A program made the position numbers and the translations under genes. From the NCBI GenBank assembly GCA_902610255.1, contig CACLUX010000008.1, forward strand, positions 1 to 50,766: a stretch of DNA of 50,766 nt, given 5' to 3'. The DNA is from an uncultured Alphaproteobacteria bacterium (lineage in GTDB: Bacteria; Pseudomonadota; Alphaproteobacteria; HIMB59). Shown here in pieces: positions 26,016 to 34,736 of this stretch (position 1 is the first letter of the stretch; every line of letters starts with the position of its first letter). Below the pieces are notes generated by a model, which saw nothing but the letters and a program-made list of their open reading frames with translations, had not been told where the DNA came from and did no database searches.

Positions 26016-26596
26016 TTTTTTAGATTTAATATGATTTTGTCATGTACTTCACTAGCAGATAGTGATGCATCAATAGCAACAAACTTACGTTCACCTAATT
26101 TAATTTTAGATATTTCTTCATAATTTTTTTGAATTCTTGAGAATTGTCCAAAATATTTTTTATCAAATTTATTCGAATATAATCTTTTATTTTTCCTTCT
26201 TATTAAATTTTTTTTATCTAACTTCAAATAAAAAGTTATCTTTGGGATAAATTTCTTATCAATTAATTTAATTAAACTTATAATAAGTTTTTTTTCTTTA
26301 GAATTATATTTTTGATAAGCATAAGTAGAGTCAAAAAATCTATCAAATACAATGAAATCATTCTTTTTAATTGAAGATAATAATGCAAATCTAGATGCGA
26401 AGAAAAACATTATTAAACTTAAATTATCGAAATTAGACCTTAAAATCACATTCCTTATCTTTTCTAGATCTTTATTACCTCCAGGCTCTCTAGTAAAAGT
26501 AGATTTAATATTATTTTTTATAAAATATTTTTTTAAAAGTTTTATCTGTGTCGATTTTCCAGAATATTCAAAACCTTCAAAACTGATTACTTTCAT
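25997..26596 (-). CDS. tmk: Thymidylate kinase
   Basis: It phosphorylates dTMP to dTDP for DNA synthesis. The 199-residue protein has a P-loop in FEGFEYSGKSTQ (6-17), TFTREPGG with the substrate Arg (34-41), and DRFFDSTYAYQ with the DR motif (91-101). It lies 15 bp after the carboxypeptidase gene and overlaps holB by 19 bp. Length and motifs are normal. Confidence 0.94.
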   Translation of the reverse strand: MKVISFEGFEYSGKSTQIKLLKKYFIKNNIKSTFTREPGGNKDLEKIRNVILRSNFDNLSLIMFFFASRFALLSSIKKNDFIVFDRFFDSTYAYQKYNSKEKKLIISLIKLIDKKFIPKITFYLKLDKKNLIRRKNKRLYSNKFDKKYFGQFSRIQKNYEEISKIKLGERKFVAIDASLSASEVHDKIILNLKKCKLIK

Positions 26597-26611
26597 TCTA
26601 TATGATATTAT

Positions 26612-27739
26612 TTAGTTAGATCCAAGAATGATATAATAAATAGCTGAAAATATTCTTGAAAAGAAATTCTTTTGCTCTATGTCCTCACCTGAAAATAAAG
26701 GAAATTCAGTATTCTTATCAGCAAACGATATTTGAAGTTTGGCTATTTGGTCGCCTTTTTGAATAGGAGTTGCAATAGGCTCCTCTACTATCACATTAAC
26801 TTTAGCAGAAGATAATTGTGCTTTTGGAATGCTCACACTTATATCGTTTAAAGCAACCAGGTCTACTTTGTCGTCTTTACCTAGCCAAGTATCAGCTTCT
26901 TGAATAACCTCATTTTTTTTAAAAAAATCTACTAATTGAAAATTGTTGAAACCCCAATCCATTAATCTTAGAGACTCCTGAGCCCTTGATTTGGAAGAAT
27001 CTAGTCCATTTAGAACAATAATCAGGCGCCTATCCCCTCTTTCCGCAGATCCAACCAAACCGTAGCCAGCTGCTTCTGTATAACCTGTTTTAAAACCATC
27101 AGACCCCTCAAATGTATATAGGAGTGGATTTCTGTTATCTTGTTTGATCCCGCTGTATGTAAAATCACTTAATTTGTACATTTGATATAATTCATAATGA
27201 TTATCAATCGTGTACTGAGCTATTTTAGCAAGATCTTCAGCTGTTGTGTAATGATTGTCATCAGGCCAGCCACTGCTATTTGTAAAATTAGTCTCTGTGA
27301 GTCCTATTTTTTTGCCTAAATTATTCATTTCAATAGCAAAAATTTCCTCAGAGCCAGATATACCCTCTGCTAAAGCAATCGAGGCATCATTTCCGCTCTG
27401 AACAATAATTCCTAGTAACAAATCATAAACTTTTACTCTTTTGTCTACCTCTATAAACATCTTTGATCCGCCCATTTTCCATGCCTTTTTACTTACTAAA
27501 AACTCTTGATCTAATGATAAAGTACCATTTTTGATTTTTTCAAAGGCTACAAGAGCAGTCATCATCTTGGTCATACTTGATGGATATGTTTTGGCTTTAG
27601 AGTTTTTTTCTAAAAGAACTTCGTTTGTTGATAAATCGATTACAAGCGCCGTTTTTGCCAAACTTTCAATAGTAAGAGATTGTTTAGGAAATAGAATAAT
27701 TATTGCTATAAATAATAAATTAAGGGGTTTTTTTAGCAT
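26612..27739 (-). CDS. D-alanyl-D-alanine carboxypeptidase (PBP5/6-like)
   Basis: This periplasmic class C low-molecular-weight penicillin-binding protein trims the terminal D-Ala from peptidoglycan stems. The active-site triad is complete: SMTK at 55-58, SGN at 115-117 and KTG at 217-219. A signal peptide covers about residues 1-23. A PBP5-like C-terminal beta domain and an amphipathic or hydrophobic tail (FFSRIFSAIYYIILG) for membrane attachment follow. At 375 residues it is typical of DacA/DacC. Its start overlaps the RlpA-like gene by 20 bp. Confidence 0.95.
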   Translation of the reverse strand: MLKKPLNLLFIAIIILFPKQSLTIESLAKTALVIDLSTNEVLLEKNSKAKTYPSSMTKMMTALVAFEKIKNGTLSLDQEFLVSKKAWKMGGSKMFIEVDKRVKVYDLLLGIIVQSGNDASIALAEGISGSEEIFAIEMNNLGKKIGLTETNFTNSSGWPDDNHYTTAEDLAKIAQYTIDNHYELYQMYKLSDFTYSGIKQDNRNPLLYTFEGSDGFKTGYTEAAGYGLVGSAERGDRRLIIVLNGLDSSKSRAQESLRLMDWGFNNFQLVDFFKKNEVIQEADTWLGKDDKVDLVALNDISVSIPKAQLSSAKVNVIVEEPIATPIQKGDQIAKLQISFADKNTEFPLFSGEDIEQKNFFSRIFSAIYYIILGSN

Positions 27740-28493
27740 TCAAATATCCGTTTTTAATCAAAAAATCTAACTTAAGATTTATATCACTCTTTAGAAATGG
27801 GCCAGCAAAAACCTTAATTCCCTCTTCATTTTCTTCATAAAACAATCCTAAATTCTTGATTTTATTAGTTTTAAGCTTTGCTAGATTTATATCTTTATAA
27901 ACTTCAACTAATATAGTGTTTTGTTTTTTAGAATTTTTAATATCTAGAGTTTTAATTTTCTCATAATCAAGTTTTTCACTGATTTCAGTTTGATCTTGAT
28001 CTAACTGTTCAAATGAAATTTCTGTATCATCCATCTTTATCTTACTCTCTTCTTTTGAGTCGACAACATTTCTCAGGATTATTGATTCATCTTTTAAATA
28101 TTCTAAATATACTTTTGTATTTAGTGATATTTTATCAATTATCTCTTGACTTAATGAAAGCCTATTTTCAGTATCTAGCTTAATATTTCTGACAATAATA
28201 CTATTATCTAAGTTATTGGGATCTGATAATCTTACAACGCTGGGTATAGGCAAATTAGAATGATGAATATTATTACCCTCTATTCTTTCATCTGTAACAA
28301 ACTTCTCTAAAACACTTAACTCAATGTTATAATCATCAAGTGGAGATAAAATAACATCTGATTTTTTAAAGTAATCTTGGGTTGTGACTTCTTCTTCTTT
28401 TTTTATATCGTCTACAGTATCAATAGATGTTACTGTACAAGATGATAAAATTAGTAAAAACAATATTTTATTTATATTATTTAAATTTATCAC
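27720..28493 (-). CDS. Degenerate RlpA-like lipoprotein with SPOR-like tail
   Basis: RlpA proteins are outer-membrane lipoproteins with a double-psi barrel that cut denuded glycan strands, plus a SPOR domain. Here a GTG start and the lipobox LSSC (16-19) are present, and HHSNLPIPSVVRLS (77-90) matches the RlpA strand with its catalytic His. The preceding GxASWYG half of the barrel is missing, and the NDRGP motif with the catalytic Asp is replaced by NIKLDTENR. The C-terminal ~60 residues look like a SPOR repeat. Its position between mltB and the carboxypeptidase is the conserved rlpA slot. It is probably a non-catalytic peptidoglycan binder. Confidence 0.7.
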   Translation of the reverse strand: MINLNNINKILFLLILSSCTVTSIDTVDDIKKEEEVTTQDYFKKSDVILSPLDDYNIELSVLEKFVTDERIEGNNIHHSNLPIPSVVRLSDPNNLDNSIIVRNIKLDTENRLSLSQEIIDKISLNTKVYLEYLKDESIILRNVVDSKEESKIKMDDTEISFEQLDQDQTEISEKLDYEKIKTLDIKNSKKQNTILVEVYKDINLAKLKTNKIKNLGLFYEENEEGIKVFAGPFLKSDINLKLDFLIKNGYLNAKKTP

Positions 28494-29529
28494 TTAATAA
28501 TCCAACTGAAAGGCCATAATAGTTTGAGCAGTTGTAAGAAAGAATATTTAAATAATTATCATAGACGATAAAATACCTGAAATCACCCTCTTCCCTACCC
28601 ATCCTTAACAAATAACTATTAATATCTAAATTATCCAATGAATTTCCATTCATTTTTTTAAAATTCATAAGTCTAAATTTACTTAAAGGTAATTGTTTTG
28701 ACAATTTTTTTACTGCTAAACAACCTTTTTCTCTTTTAATGAATAATTCTGGTTCTAAAGATTTAATATTTGCTGGGGGTATTACTTCCCTACCCCATGT
28801 ATAATTTGGATCCCATTTATTAGATCCTACGCCTTGAAGGTATCTTGCAATTGAGGCTAATGAGTCTTCAGTGTCTGTCCAAATATTTTTTTTACCATCA
28901 TTATTGAAGTCTTGAGCGTAATTCAAAAAACTAGAGGGCATAAATTGATTTTGACCCATAGCACCTGCCCATGAGCCTTTGAAATCATCAACATTAATGT
29001 GACCTTGTTTAAGTATTTCTAAGGCATTATAAAGCTCTTTGGTAAAATATCGCCTTCTTCTCTCATCGTAGGACATGGTTAAAAGACTCTCTAGCACAGG
29101 ATAGTTGCCTGTTATTTCGCCATAAGCTGTTTCTAGACCCCAAATAGAGAGAACAAATCTAGATTGCACATTATAATAATTATCTATTTTTTTTAATAAA
29201 TTATTGTATTTACTGTAATTATTTAATCCATTATTTACCCTTAAATTTGAAATTGTTTTCTCAATGTACTCAGAAAAAGTCAATGTAAATTCAGGCTGGC
29301 ATTTATCATTTTCAATAACTCTTTTATTGACCTCATATGGTGCTATTAATTCAGAAACAAAGCTTTTATCTAGGCCAAATTCACCAGACCTATTTACTAT
29401 TTCTTCTTTCCAATCATTAAATCCTGAAAAATCATAATTTTGAAGCACATCACAGTTTTTGGGATCATGGGCAATAAGGTTATTTATGAAAAAAAAATTA
29501 AAGATTACATAGAGAAAAATTTTAATCAT
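28477..29529 (-). CDS. mltB: Lytic murein transglycosylase B
   Basis: This family 3 lytic transglycosylase cleaves peptidoglycan glycan strands to 1,6-anhydromuramyl products. The catalytic acid is Glu133 in SIWGLETAYG. SYDERRRRYF, GSWAGAMGQNQFMPSSF and the DGKKNIW...IARYLQ segment are typical of MltB. Residues 1-20 form a signal peptide without a lipobox cysteine at its end. An AGGA site lies about 10 bp before the ATG. It is the first gene of the eight-gene minus-strand operon. Confidence 0.93.
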   Translation of the reverse strand: MIKIFLYVIFNFFFINNLIAHDPKNCDVLQNYDFSGFNDWKEEIVNRSGEFGLDKSFVSELIAPYEVNKRVIENDKCQPEFTLTFSEYIEKTISNLRVNNGLNNYSKYNNLLKKIDNYYNVQSRFVLSIWGLETAYGEITGNYPVLESLLTMSYDERRRRYFTKELYNALEILKQGHINVDDFKGSWAGAMGQNQFMPSSFLNYAQDFNNDGKKNIWTDTEDSLASIARYLQGVGSNKWDPNYTWGREVIPPANIKSLEPELFIKREKGCLAVKKLSKQLPLSKFRLMNFKKMNGNSLDNLDINSYLLRMGREEGDFRYFIVYDNYLNILSYNCSNYYGLSVGLLSDKFK

Positions 29530-29641
29530 ATTCTGATTCCTGCCCCATTATATAACCATTATAATCTAATAGTTATTTCTTAAAATTTACCAAATTATAT
29601 TAGTTACTGTTAAAAAAGATGATATTTGCTATAAATATTCA

Positions 29642-30028
29642 ATGATTTTAACAAATACAGGAAAAAAATTTGTATATGCCTCTGTTTTAATGATGCTACT
29701 TTCAATGGTCCTTCCTTGGGACTCACTAGAAGATTATACTTATTCTGAGTCAATGGGTTTGCTCATGAATGTTATTCCTGCTGTTATATTTATATGTGCT
29801 GTGGCTATTGTTGTTTTAAAGCCATTAGCTTTGTTATTATCTAAAATTGGTACAAATATTGTTTTTTTACTACTTTGTTTAATGAACGCTATCGTCTTGT
29901 ACATGGGAATGCAATATTATCCAGATACCTACACTATTGGTTATTTTTTATTTCCATCATCTGTAATTGTTTTTATGTTAGGTGCTATTTACAGTGTTAA
30001 TCGAGTTGATGGAACCACTACTAATTAA
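29642..30028 (+). CDS. Four-helix membrane protein, function unknown
   Basis: The 128-residue protein has four hydrophobic helices: about residues 11-25 (before LPWDSLEDY), 40-60, 66-84 and 95-114. The loop after the first helix contains Trp and acidic residues. No motif is recognised. It is divergent from mltB (112-bp spacer), and its stop lies 5 bp from that of the TauE-like gene. Composition matches the neighbours. Confidence 0.6.
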   Translation: MILTNTGKKFVYASVLMMLLSMVLPWDSLEDYTYSESMGLLMNVIPAVIFICAVAIVVLKPLALLLSKIGTNIVFLLLCLMNAIVLYMGMQYYPDTYTIGYFLFPSSVIVFMLGAIYSVNRVDGTTTN

Positions 30029-30033
30029 TTAAA

Positions 30034-30789
30034 TTATAAAAAGGTATTTATCAATATTATTCCACTCATTAGTAATAACATTAAGTAAAATAATTTTTTA
30101 AATAATTTTTCTGAGATAAAACTTCTTATTTTTTTACCTAAAAGGAATCCAATAATTACTGGAAGAGTAACTATTAATGAGGGAACGATTGTATTTATAC
30201 TAATCAGCTTAATATAAGAAAATGATATAAATTGCATACTGCTATATAGTAAAAAAGCTAATCCCATAAATTGCACTGTTTTTTCTTTATTATATTTAAG
30301 TGATTGTAATAAGAAAACAAAAGGCATTGTATAAATACTAGTTAGGCCTATGATAAATCCATTAAGAGATCCAGTTAAAAGTTGTATGATTGAATTTTGG
30401 TGATTGGGTATAGCTACTACTCTATTTGATAGAGATAATGAGGAATTCATAAAAAGCAAAATCGCAATAAATATCAAGATTAGATCTGACTCAAGAACAT
30501 TTAGTAAAAAGACACCCGGTACTATAATTAGTGTTGAAAAAACAAGAAAATATTTAGTATCTTTAATTATGACTTTTAAATTACTGCCATTCATCATTTG
30601 AAAAAAACTTGTGATAATTGTTGGAATAATAACAAGAGCAATGGTCTCCTTTACATCAATAACAAATGACAGTAGGGATATAACTACTGTTATAAGACCT
30701 ACTCCTAATATTCCTTGAGTTATTCCACCTAAAAAATAAGCAAATAAAACATAAACAATTGTTAATAATGGTATGTTACTATAAATCAC
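30034..30789 (-). CDS. TauE/SafE-family membrane transporter
   Basis: The 251-residue polytopic membrane protein has about eight helices and the glycine-rich N-terminal segment FLGGITQGILGVG typical of TauE/SafE (DUF81). These are anion exporters for sulfite, sulfoacetate or related compounds. The second repeat contains GSLNGFIIGLTSIYTMPF. Translation probably starts at GTG 30789. It is a single gene between the membrane protein and the tRNA promoter region, so the substrate is unknown. Confidence 0.82.
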   Translation of the reverse strand: MIYSNIPLLTIVYVLFAYFLGGITQGILGVGLITVVISLLSFVIDVKETIALVIIPTIITSFFQMMNGSNLKVIIKDTKYFLVFSTLIIVPGVFLLNVLESDLILIFIAILLFMNSSLSLSNRVVAIPNHQNSIIQLLTGSLNGFIIGLTSIYTMPFVFLLQSLKYNKEKTVQFMGLAFLLYSSMQFISFSYIKLISINTIVPSLIVTLPVIIGFLLGKKIRSFISEKLFKKLFYLMLLLMSGIILINTFL

Positions 30790-30846
30790 TTATAAATATA
30801 ACATGAGATACTTAGATATGTATTTGTTAAAAGATAAAATTTATAA

Positions 30847-30876
30847 TTGATTTAAAAATAACCTAATATATATAAT
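30847..30876 (+). promoter_or_regulatory. Sigma-70-like promoter of tRNA-Ser
   Basis: TTGATT (30847-30852) and TATAAT (30871-30876) are separated by 18 bp and lie 18 bp before the mature tRNA 5' end. The -10 box matches consensus exactly and the spacing is normal. Confidence 0.65.
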
Positions 30877-30894
30877 TTAAACGCTTTTATTTTC

Positions 30895-30984
30895 GGAAGG
30901 ATGGCTGAGCGGTTGAAAGCACCGGTCTTGAAAACCGGCAAAGGGGCAACTCTTTCCTGGGTTCGAATCCCAGTCCTTCCGCCA
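30895..30984 (+). tRNA. tRNA-Ser (anticodon UGA)
   Basis: The 90-nt gene has acceptor arms GGAAGGA and TCCTTCC, an encoded GCCA end and an anticodon stem CCGGT/ACCGG around CTTGAAA (anticodon TGA at 30929-30931). The long variable arm (AAAG...CTTT) is typical of serine tRNAs, and the T arm is CTGGG-TTCGAAT-CCCAG. It reads UCA and, by wobble, other UCN codons. Confidence 0.97.
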
Positions 30985-31011
30985 ATACAATTAAAATAAA
31001 TATTATTTTTT

Positions 31012-31797
31012 TTAATGTTTAGCAGTATCAAGAACTTGAGGATAAGGGTACCCAACTCCAAGTAAGTCTTTAAGTTTTTTATTTGATTTTTTTATAATTT
31101 CCATATCAACACTAGCTAGCTGATCCTCCATAGGTTTGACAAATTTAGGCAAATATTGTCCTAATATTCCTACTCTAGGTATTTTAGTTTTATTCGCACC
31201 AGCTCCATGCCATAATAATCCAGTCATTAACATTACAGATCCAGCTTTACCAGTAGTCTGAATCATGTTGGGCCAAAACTCATCTTCTTTTGGAAAGTAG
31301 CCTCTTAGTTGAGAACCAGGAGCGACCATCGTTGCTCCATTCATTTCAGTATAATCATCTAACATTATATTTGATTGGCAGTTCATAATAAAACTACTAT
31401 TAATATTATTTGGGAAACTTTTTAAATTATACATATCCCAATAAGGATAATCTAAATGAGGCAGTTGAGCTTTATCACCTGGTTGTTGAATCCGTGCAGC
31501 GAAAGAACCTAATTTCATTTCATTACCAAGAATTATTGAAAATACATCATAAACTAATTCATGCTGAACGAGTTTTCTAAAAATTTCATGTTTATCTATT
31601 AAGTTCCAGACATGATTTGTAGCTGAAAGAACTGATAACGCATCTTTTTTTTTAATCGAGGGAGATTTAATTTTTGCTAATTCTATAATTGCTTCTCTCG
31701 CTTGTTTGACATCTTTTTTCGAAAAAACATTATGGGCTATATGAAATCCCTTTCTTTTAAGTAAATCATTGGCTATTAATTTAGCGTTATATTTCAT
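31012..31797 (-). CDS. Phytanoyl-CoA dioxygenase (PhyH) family protein
   Basis: This Fe(II)/2-oxoglutarate-dependent oxygenase has 261 residues from the ATG at 31797. Metal ligands are His and Asp in LPHLDYPYWD and a distal His in LLWHGAGANKT, and the 2-oxoglutarate Arg lies in IPRVG. A TTG 26 codons upstream is open but would add an unconserved Lys/Tyr/Phe-rich tail, so I prefer the ATG. Bacterial members hydroxylate varied small molecules, and nothing nearby fixes the substrate. Confidence 0.85.
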   Translation of the reverse strand: MKYNAKLIANDLLKRKGFHIAHNVFSKKDVKQAREAIIELAKIKSPSIKKKDALSVLSATNHVWNLIDKHEIFRKLVQHELVYDVFSIILGNEMKLGSFAARIQQPGDKAQLPHLDYPYWDMYNLKSFPNNINSSFIMNCQSNIMLDDYTEMNGATMVAPGSQLRGYFPKEDEFWPNMIQTTGKAGSVMLMTGLLWHGAGANKTKIPRVGILGQYLPKFVKPMEDQLASVDMEIIKKSNKKLKDLLGVGYPYPQVLDTAKH

Positions 31798-31912
31798 TTT
31801 ATAAAATATATAAGATTTTTTATAATATTCAAAAAAAATTAATTTTTTATTAATCTCAATTTGATCTATTTTCAATTTTCAAAATGTATAATTATTATAA
31901 TTATCTATTAAA

Positions 31913-31918
31913 GAGGTG
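31913..31918 (+). promoter_or_regulatory. Strong ribosome binding site
   Basis: GAGGTG lies 5 nt before the ATG at 31924 and matches the anti-Shine-Dalgarno sequence well. It stands out because most starts in this window have no such site, suggesting high expression of the following gene. Confidence 0.65.
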
Positions 31919-31923
31919 AAAAA

Positions 31924-32286
31924 ATGACTGATCGTGTATGTATAAATCTTTCCTATGCTGTACCAAATGATAAAGCTGCTGAAGTTGAAAATATTTTTAG
32001 CACCCATGGAAAATGGATGACTGAATTTTATTCTGATGGAACTGATCATTTATTAAATGCTTACTTTACTAAAGCACCAGAGTTTAAAGACCCTACCGAT
32101 CCTAGTAAGGGTGAAACTGGAAACACATTATTTACAATAAATGAACAATTTGCATCTATGGAGAGTGTTCAAAGACATGTCGAAAATGCCAGTAAAAATG
32201 ATTATTTCCCAGATTTTGCAAAGTTATTAGAGGACTACGGAAAAGTTTTAAGTATGGGTGGTAGTGTATATGTTTCTATAAGATAA
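31924..32286 (+). CDS. Small protein, possibly ferredoxin-like barrel; unknown
   Basis: The 120-residue protein has an alternating strand/helix pattern (CINLSYAVPNDKAAEVENIF, LLNAYFTKAPEF, LFTINEQFASMESVQRHV, VLSMGGSVYVSI). This resembles the dimeric alpha-beta barrel used by antibiotic-biosynthesis monooxygenase-like proteins. I cannot name a family. It has the best Shine-Dalgarno site in the window and stands alone between divergent and convergent neighbours, so it is likely an independently and well expressed gene. Confidence 0.6.
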   Translation: MTDRVCINLSYAVPNDKAAEVENIFSTHGKWMTEFYSDGTDHLLNAYFTKAPEFKDPTDPSKGETGNTLFTINEQFASMESVQRHVENASKNDYFPDFAKLLEDYGKVLSMGGSVYVSIR

Positions 32287-32347
32287 AAAGGGAAGAAAAA
32301 AAAAGACAGAAATTAAATAGTCGAACAGTTTGAATATTATTTATATG

Positions 32348-32788
32348 TTAAAATTTATCTTTTAAAGTTCTCATTATGTCTAAATGTTCGGTTAAAGCCT
32401 CAAAAGATACAGCTAGTTCATATACAAGAGTGACTAATGCCAATAATACTAAAATAAGATGAATACCAAAACTTATAGCAGAGATGAAGCTGTAATTTAA
32501 TAACAAAAATAATAAGCTTGTACACAATGCTATCCCTCCAAAAAGAGATAAGTAAAGTGTGTAACGTAATAATTTAAGTCTTTTTTCATAATGCAAGATA
32601 TGAAAAGAATATTCACTTTGACTTTTAAATCTTAATTTATTTGTTTCAATATTAGATCGAGAGTCTCTTATTAATTTTGCAAGAGTTGCGTACCTCGCTA
32701 TAACCAATGTTATATAAATAGTGCAAGCAAAGAACATTGTACCTAACATATTACTACTTAACAATATATCGTGATTTACTATGTCCAT
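32348..32788 (-). CDS. DUF2721-family membrane protein
   Basis: The 146-residue protein has an N-terminal helix (about 15-31), a charged cytoplasmic stretch with R-D-S-R and Y-E-K-R, and two close helices (about 74-97 and 100-122). It matches the DUF2721 layout, a small conserved membrane family of unknown role. It starts 24 bp downstream of the stop of the monooxygenase-like gene and is probably in its transcription unit. Confidence 0.7.
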   Translation of the reverse strand: MDIVNHDILLSSNMLGTMFFACTIYITLVIARYATLAKLIRDSRSNIETNKLRFKSQSEYSFHILHYEKRLKLLRYTLYLSLFGGIALCTSLLFLLLNYSFISAISFGIHLILVLLALVTLVYELAVSFEALTEHLDIMRTLKDKF

Positions 32789-32812
32789 TGATAAAAAATA
32801 GGTGATATTTTC

Positions 32813-33115
32813 TTAAATTACTACCTCAAAACCTTCAAACTGTGGGTGATCCAAATATACTGTTTTATGTTCACCAGCATTTTTATGAGCCATCCTAAAA
32901 GCTTCTGATTTAGTCCAATTTATAAAATCTTGTTTTGACCCCCATTCACTATGCGATGCATACAGTGTATATTCTTCATTAGACTCACTTTTAATTAAAT
33001 TAAATTTCTTAAAACCAGGGACTTGGTTTAAATGAGTATCCCTATTCCTCCAAATATCTTCAAAATGTTTCTCTTCTCCTAATTTTACTTTGAATCTATT
33101 CATTGCAATAAACAT
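32813..33115 (-). CDS. Antibiotic-biosynthesis-monooxygenase domain protein (HmoA/IsdG-like)
   Basis: This 100-residue single ABM domain has NRFKVKLGEEKHFEDIWRNR, VPGFKKFNLI, YTLYASHSEWGSKQDFINW and SEAFRMAHKNAG, closely following the pattern of heme-binding or heme-degrading HmoA-type proteins. The His in RMAHKNAG is the candidate heme ligand. It lies between a lipoprotein gene and DUF2721 on the same strand. A role in heme iron release is a family-based guess; no heme uptake genes are nearby. Confidence 0.78.
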   Translation of the reverse strand: MFIAMNRFKVKLGEEKHFEDIWRNRDTHLNQVPGFKKFNLIKSESNEEYTLYASHSEWGSKQDFINWTKSEAFRMAHKNAGEHKTVYLDHPQFEGFEVVI

Positions 33116-33132
33116 TTATTATCTCCTATGAG

Positions 33133-33591
33133 CTATTCTGAAATTATAATTCTTGTGTTGGTTCCTATTGCAATAGTAACTCTAGAACCAATGGGTATTT
33201 GTTCTGCACCTGATTGAACTATTGAAATATCATCATCTGTGTCATCAACATCTACAACATATTGAAATCCTGTATGATCCCCTAATGACGAGCCAGCAAC
33301 ATAACCTACTATAGCACCACCTATAGTTCCCACTACAGCTGCAGCATCTCTGCAGTCATCGTCAAAAATACCCTCTCCACATCCTACAACAAAACCTACT
33401 AAACCTCCTGTAAGAGCACCAATACCAGAGCTTTCACCAGTAATTTTGACTGGTTCAGCTGCAACGAGTGTTCCATATTTAACTGTGTTAACTTTTTGAG
33501 TATCTGATTTTTTTACCCCAGTATTAAAATCACTACACGCTGTTATCAATGCGAATAATAATAAAAAAGGTAATTTAAGCAGGTCTGTCAT
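33133..33591 (-). CDS. Glycine-zipper outer-membrane lipoprotein (SlyB/Pcp-like)
   Basis: From the ATG at 33591 the protein (152 residues) begins MTDLLKLPFLLLFALITAC, a signal peptide with a lipobox. The ATG at 33633 would place 14 extra residues before it. A YGTL segment is followed by glycine-zipper helices (GIGALTGGLVGFVVG and VVGTIGGAIVGYVAG), then a C-terminal beta domain. This matches the SlyB/Pcp/17-kDa antigen family of envelope lipoproteins. The insertion CGEGIFDDDCRD between zippers, with a Cys pair, is unusual. It overlaps the oxygenase gene by 17 bp. Confidence 0.75.
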   Translation of the reverse strand: MTDLLKLPFLLLFALITACSDFNTGVKKSDTQKVNTVKYGTLVAAEPVKITGESSGIGALTGGLVGFVVGCGEGIFDDDCRDAAAVVGTIGGAIVGYVAGSSLGDHTGFQYVVDVDDTDDDISIVQSGAEQIPIGSRVTIAIGTNTRIIISE

Positions 33592-34552
33592 ATTCAACAA
33601 ATTTTTTAAGTGAATTGGTGAGAAAATTTTCATAATTATCTATATTATACTTAATATTTTCATTAATATCCAAATATTTTGGATCTAATATGAAATCAAA
33701 TGATGGCTCAAAAAAGAAAGGTATTGATACTCGCTCCTCTTGATTAAATAATACTCTGTGATTAGTTGCTTTCATTTTACCGTTTGTTAAACACTCTAAT
33801 GCTAAACCTGTATTAATAACGAAAGCATTTGGGTCATGAGGAACATCATACCACTTTAAAGAATGTCTATTTTGAACTTGTAAACCACCTTTTTTGTCCT
33901 GATACAAGATAGTCATTATCCCACTATCTACATGGGTTTCACAACCTAAAGCAACACCGTCTTGTGAAGAGACTTCAACAGGTTTATCTTGTTTGGGATA
34001 GTAATTAAATCTCAAAGTAGAGAGTGTTTTGGGTCTTTGAAAAGCCTTTTCAGCTAAAGATAAATCTGAGGAAAATGAAGATATGATAGATTTAAATATG
34101 GTTATTCCTAAGTTATGAAGATCATCAAAATAATTATTTATCGTAATTTGCCACTCTGGATCTAAAAAAGACATATCGTGATTAACTTCAAATTTTTCCT
34201 TTTTTAACAAATCAACCATATTTTGCTTTAAAAGTGGATCTCCTATATCTAAACCCTCTTTACCATTTACAGAACTAGGAAAATAGCCCCTATAAAGAGT
34301 ATTAGTATTGGGGTTCCATTTTTTAGGAGCTATTTTTAGTTTCTCTTCATCTGTTAAGTAAAAAAATTTTTTACAAATTTTTAAAAGATTATTTATTTTT
34401 GAAATTGGAATACCGTGATTTGTAACTGTAAAAAAACCAATTTCTTCAGATGCTTTTTTTATATTCTTTGATACTTGTTTAGCAGCATCACTATTAAGAT
34501 CTTTATCAATAATATTAGATAAATCTATATTTGGAATATAATTACTCTGCAT
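33575..34552 (-). CDS. Isopenicillin-N-synthase-like 2-oxoglutarate/Fe(II) oxygenase
   Basis: The 325-residue protein has the N-terminal DIOX_N segment (IGFFTVTNHGIP) and the jelly-roll core with ETHVDSGIMTIL (His and Asp metal ligands, about 207-209). The distal His is in KATNHRVL (about 265) and the RxS co-substrate motif in ERVSIPFF. The ATG at 34552 is preferred over a TTG two codons upstream. Bacterial members oxidise diverse metabolites, and the substrate is unknown. It overlaps the small upstream gene by 11 bp. Confidence 0.88.
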   Translation of the reverse strand: MQSNYIPNIDLSNIIDKDLNSDAAKQVSKNIKKASEEIGFFTVTNHGIPISKINNLLKICKKFFYLTDEEKLKIAPKKWNPNTNTLYRGYFPSSVNGKEGLDIGDPLLKQNMVDLLKKEKFEVNHDMSFLDPEWQITINNYFDDLHNLGITIFKSIISSFSSDLSLAEKAFQRPKTLSTLRFNYYPKQDKPVEVSSQDGVALGCETHVDSGIMTILYQDKKGGLQVQNRHSLKWYDVPHDPNAFVINTGLALECLTNGKMKATNHRVLFNQEERVSIPFFFEPSFDFILDPKYLDINENIKYNIDNYENFLTNSLKKFVEYDRPA

Positions 34553-34736
34553 CGCCAATTTTAAAATATAGTTTTTTGATATATTTCTGTTTCCTTTTTA
34601 TAGGAAGTTCGTAAAATTCATCTATTGAAATTGGTTCACCTATTTTTTTTTGATTTTCAGTAAGTTCGGCAATTATAGATTCATAATAGTTCGCCCACTC
34701 TGCATTAGTTTTTGGGAGTTGTTGATCATCCATCAT
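34542..34736 (-). CDS. Small acidic/helical protein, function unknown
   Basis: The 64-residue protein (NAEWANYYESIIAELTENQ and RKQKYIKKLYFKIGD) is predicted to be mostly helical. Its ATG overlaps the mfd stop in an ATGA arrangement, and it overlaps the oxygenase gene at its end. It is translationally placed between them and likely real. No family recognised. Confidence 0.6.
   Translation of the reverse strand: MMDDQQLPKTNAEWANYYESIIAELTENQKKIGEPISIDEFYELPIKRKQKYIKKLYFKIGDAE

Noticed and set aside
31798..31875. 26-residue N-terminal extension of the PhyH protein from a TTG
   Set aside because: It is a low-complexity Lys/Tyr/Phe stretch with no match to the family; an ATG at 31797 fits.
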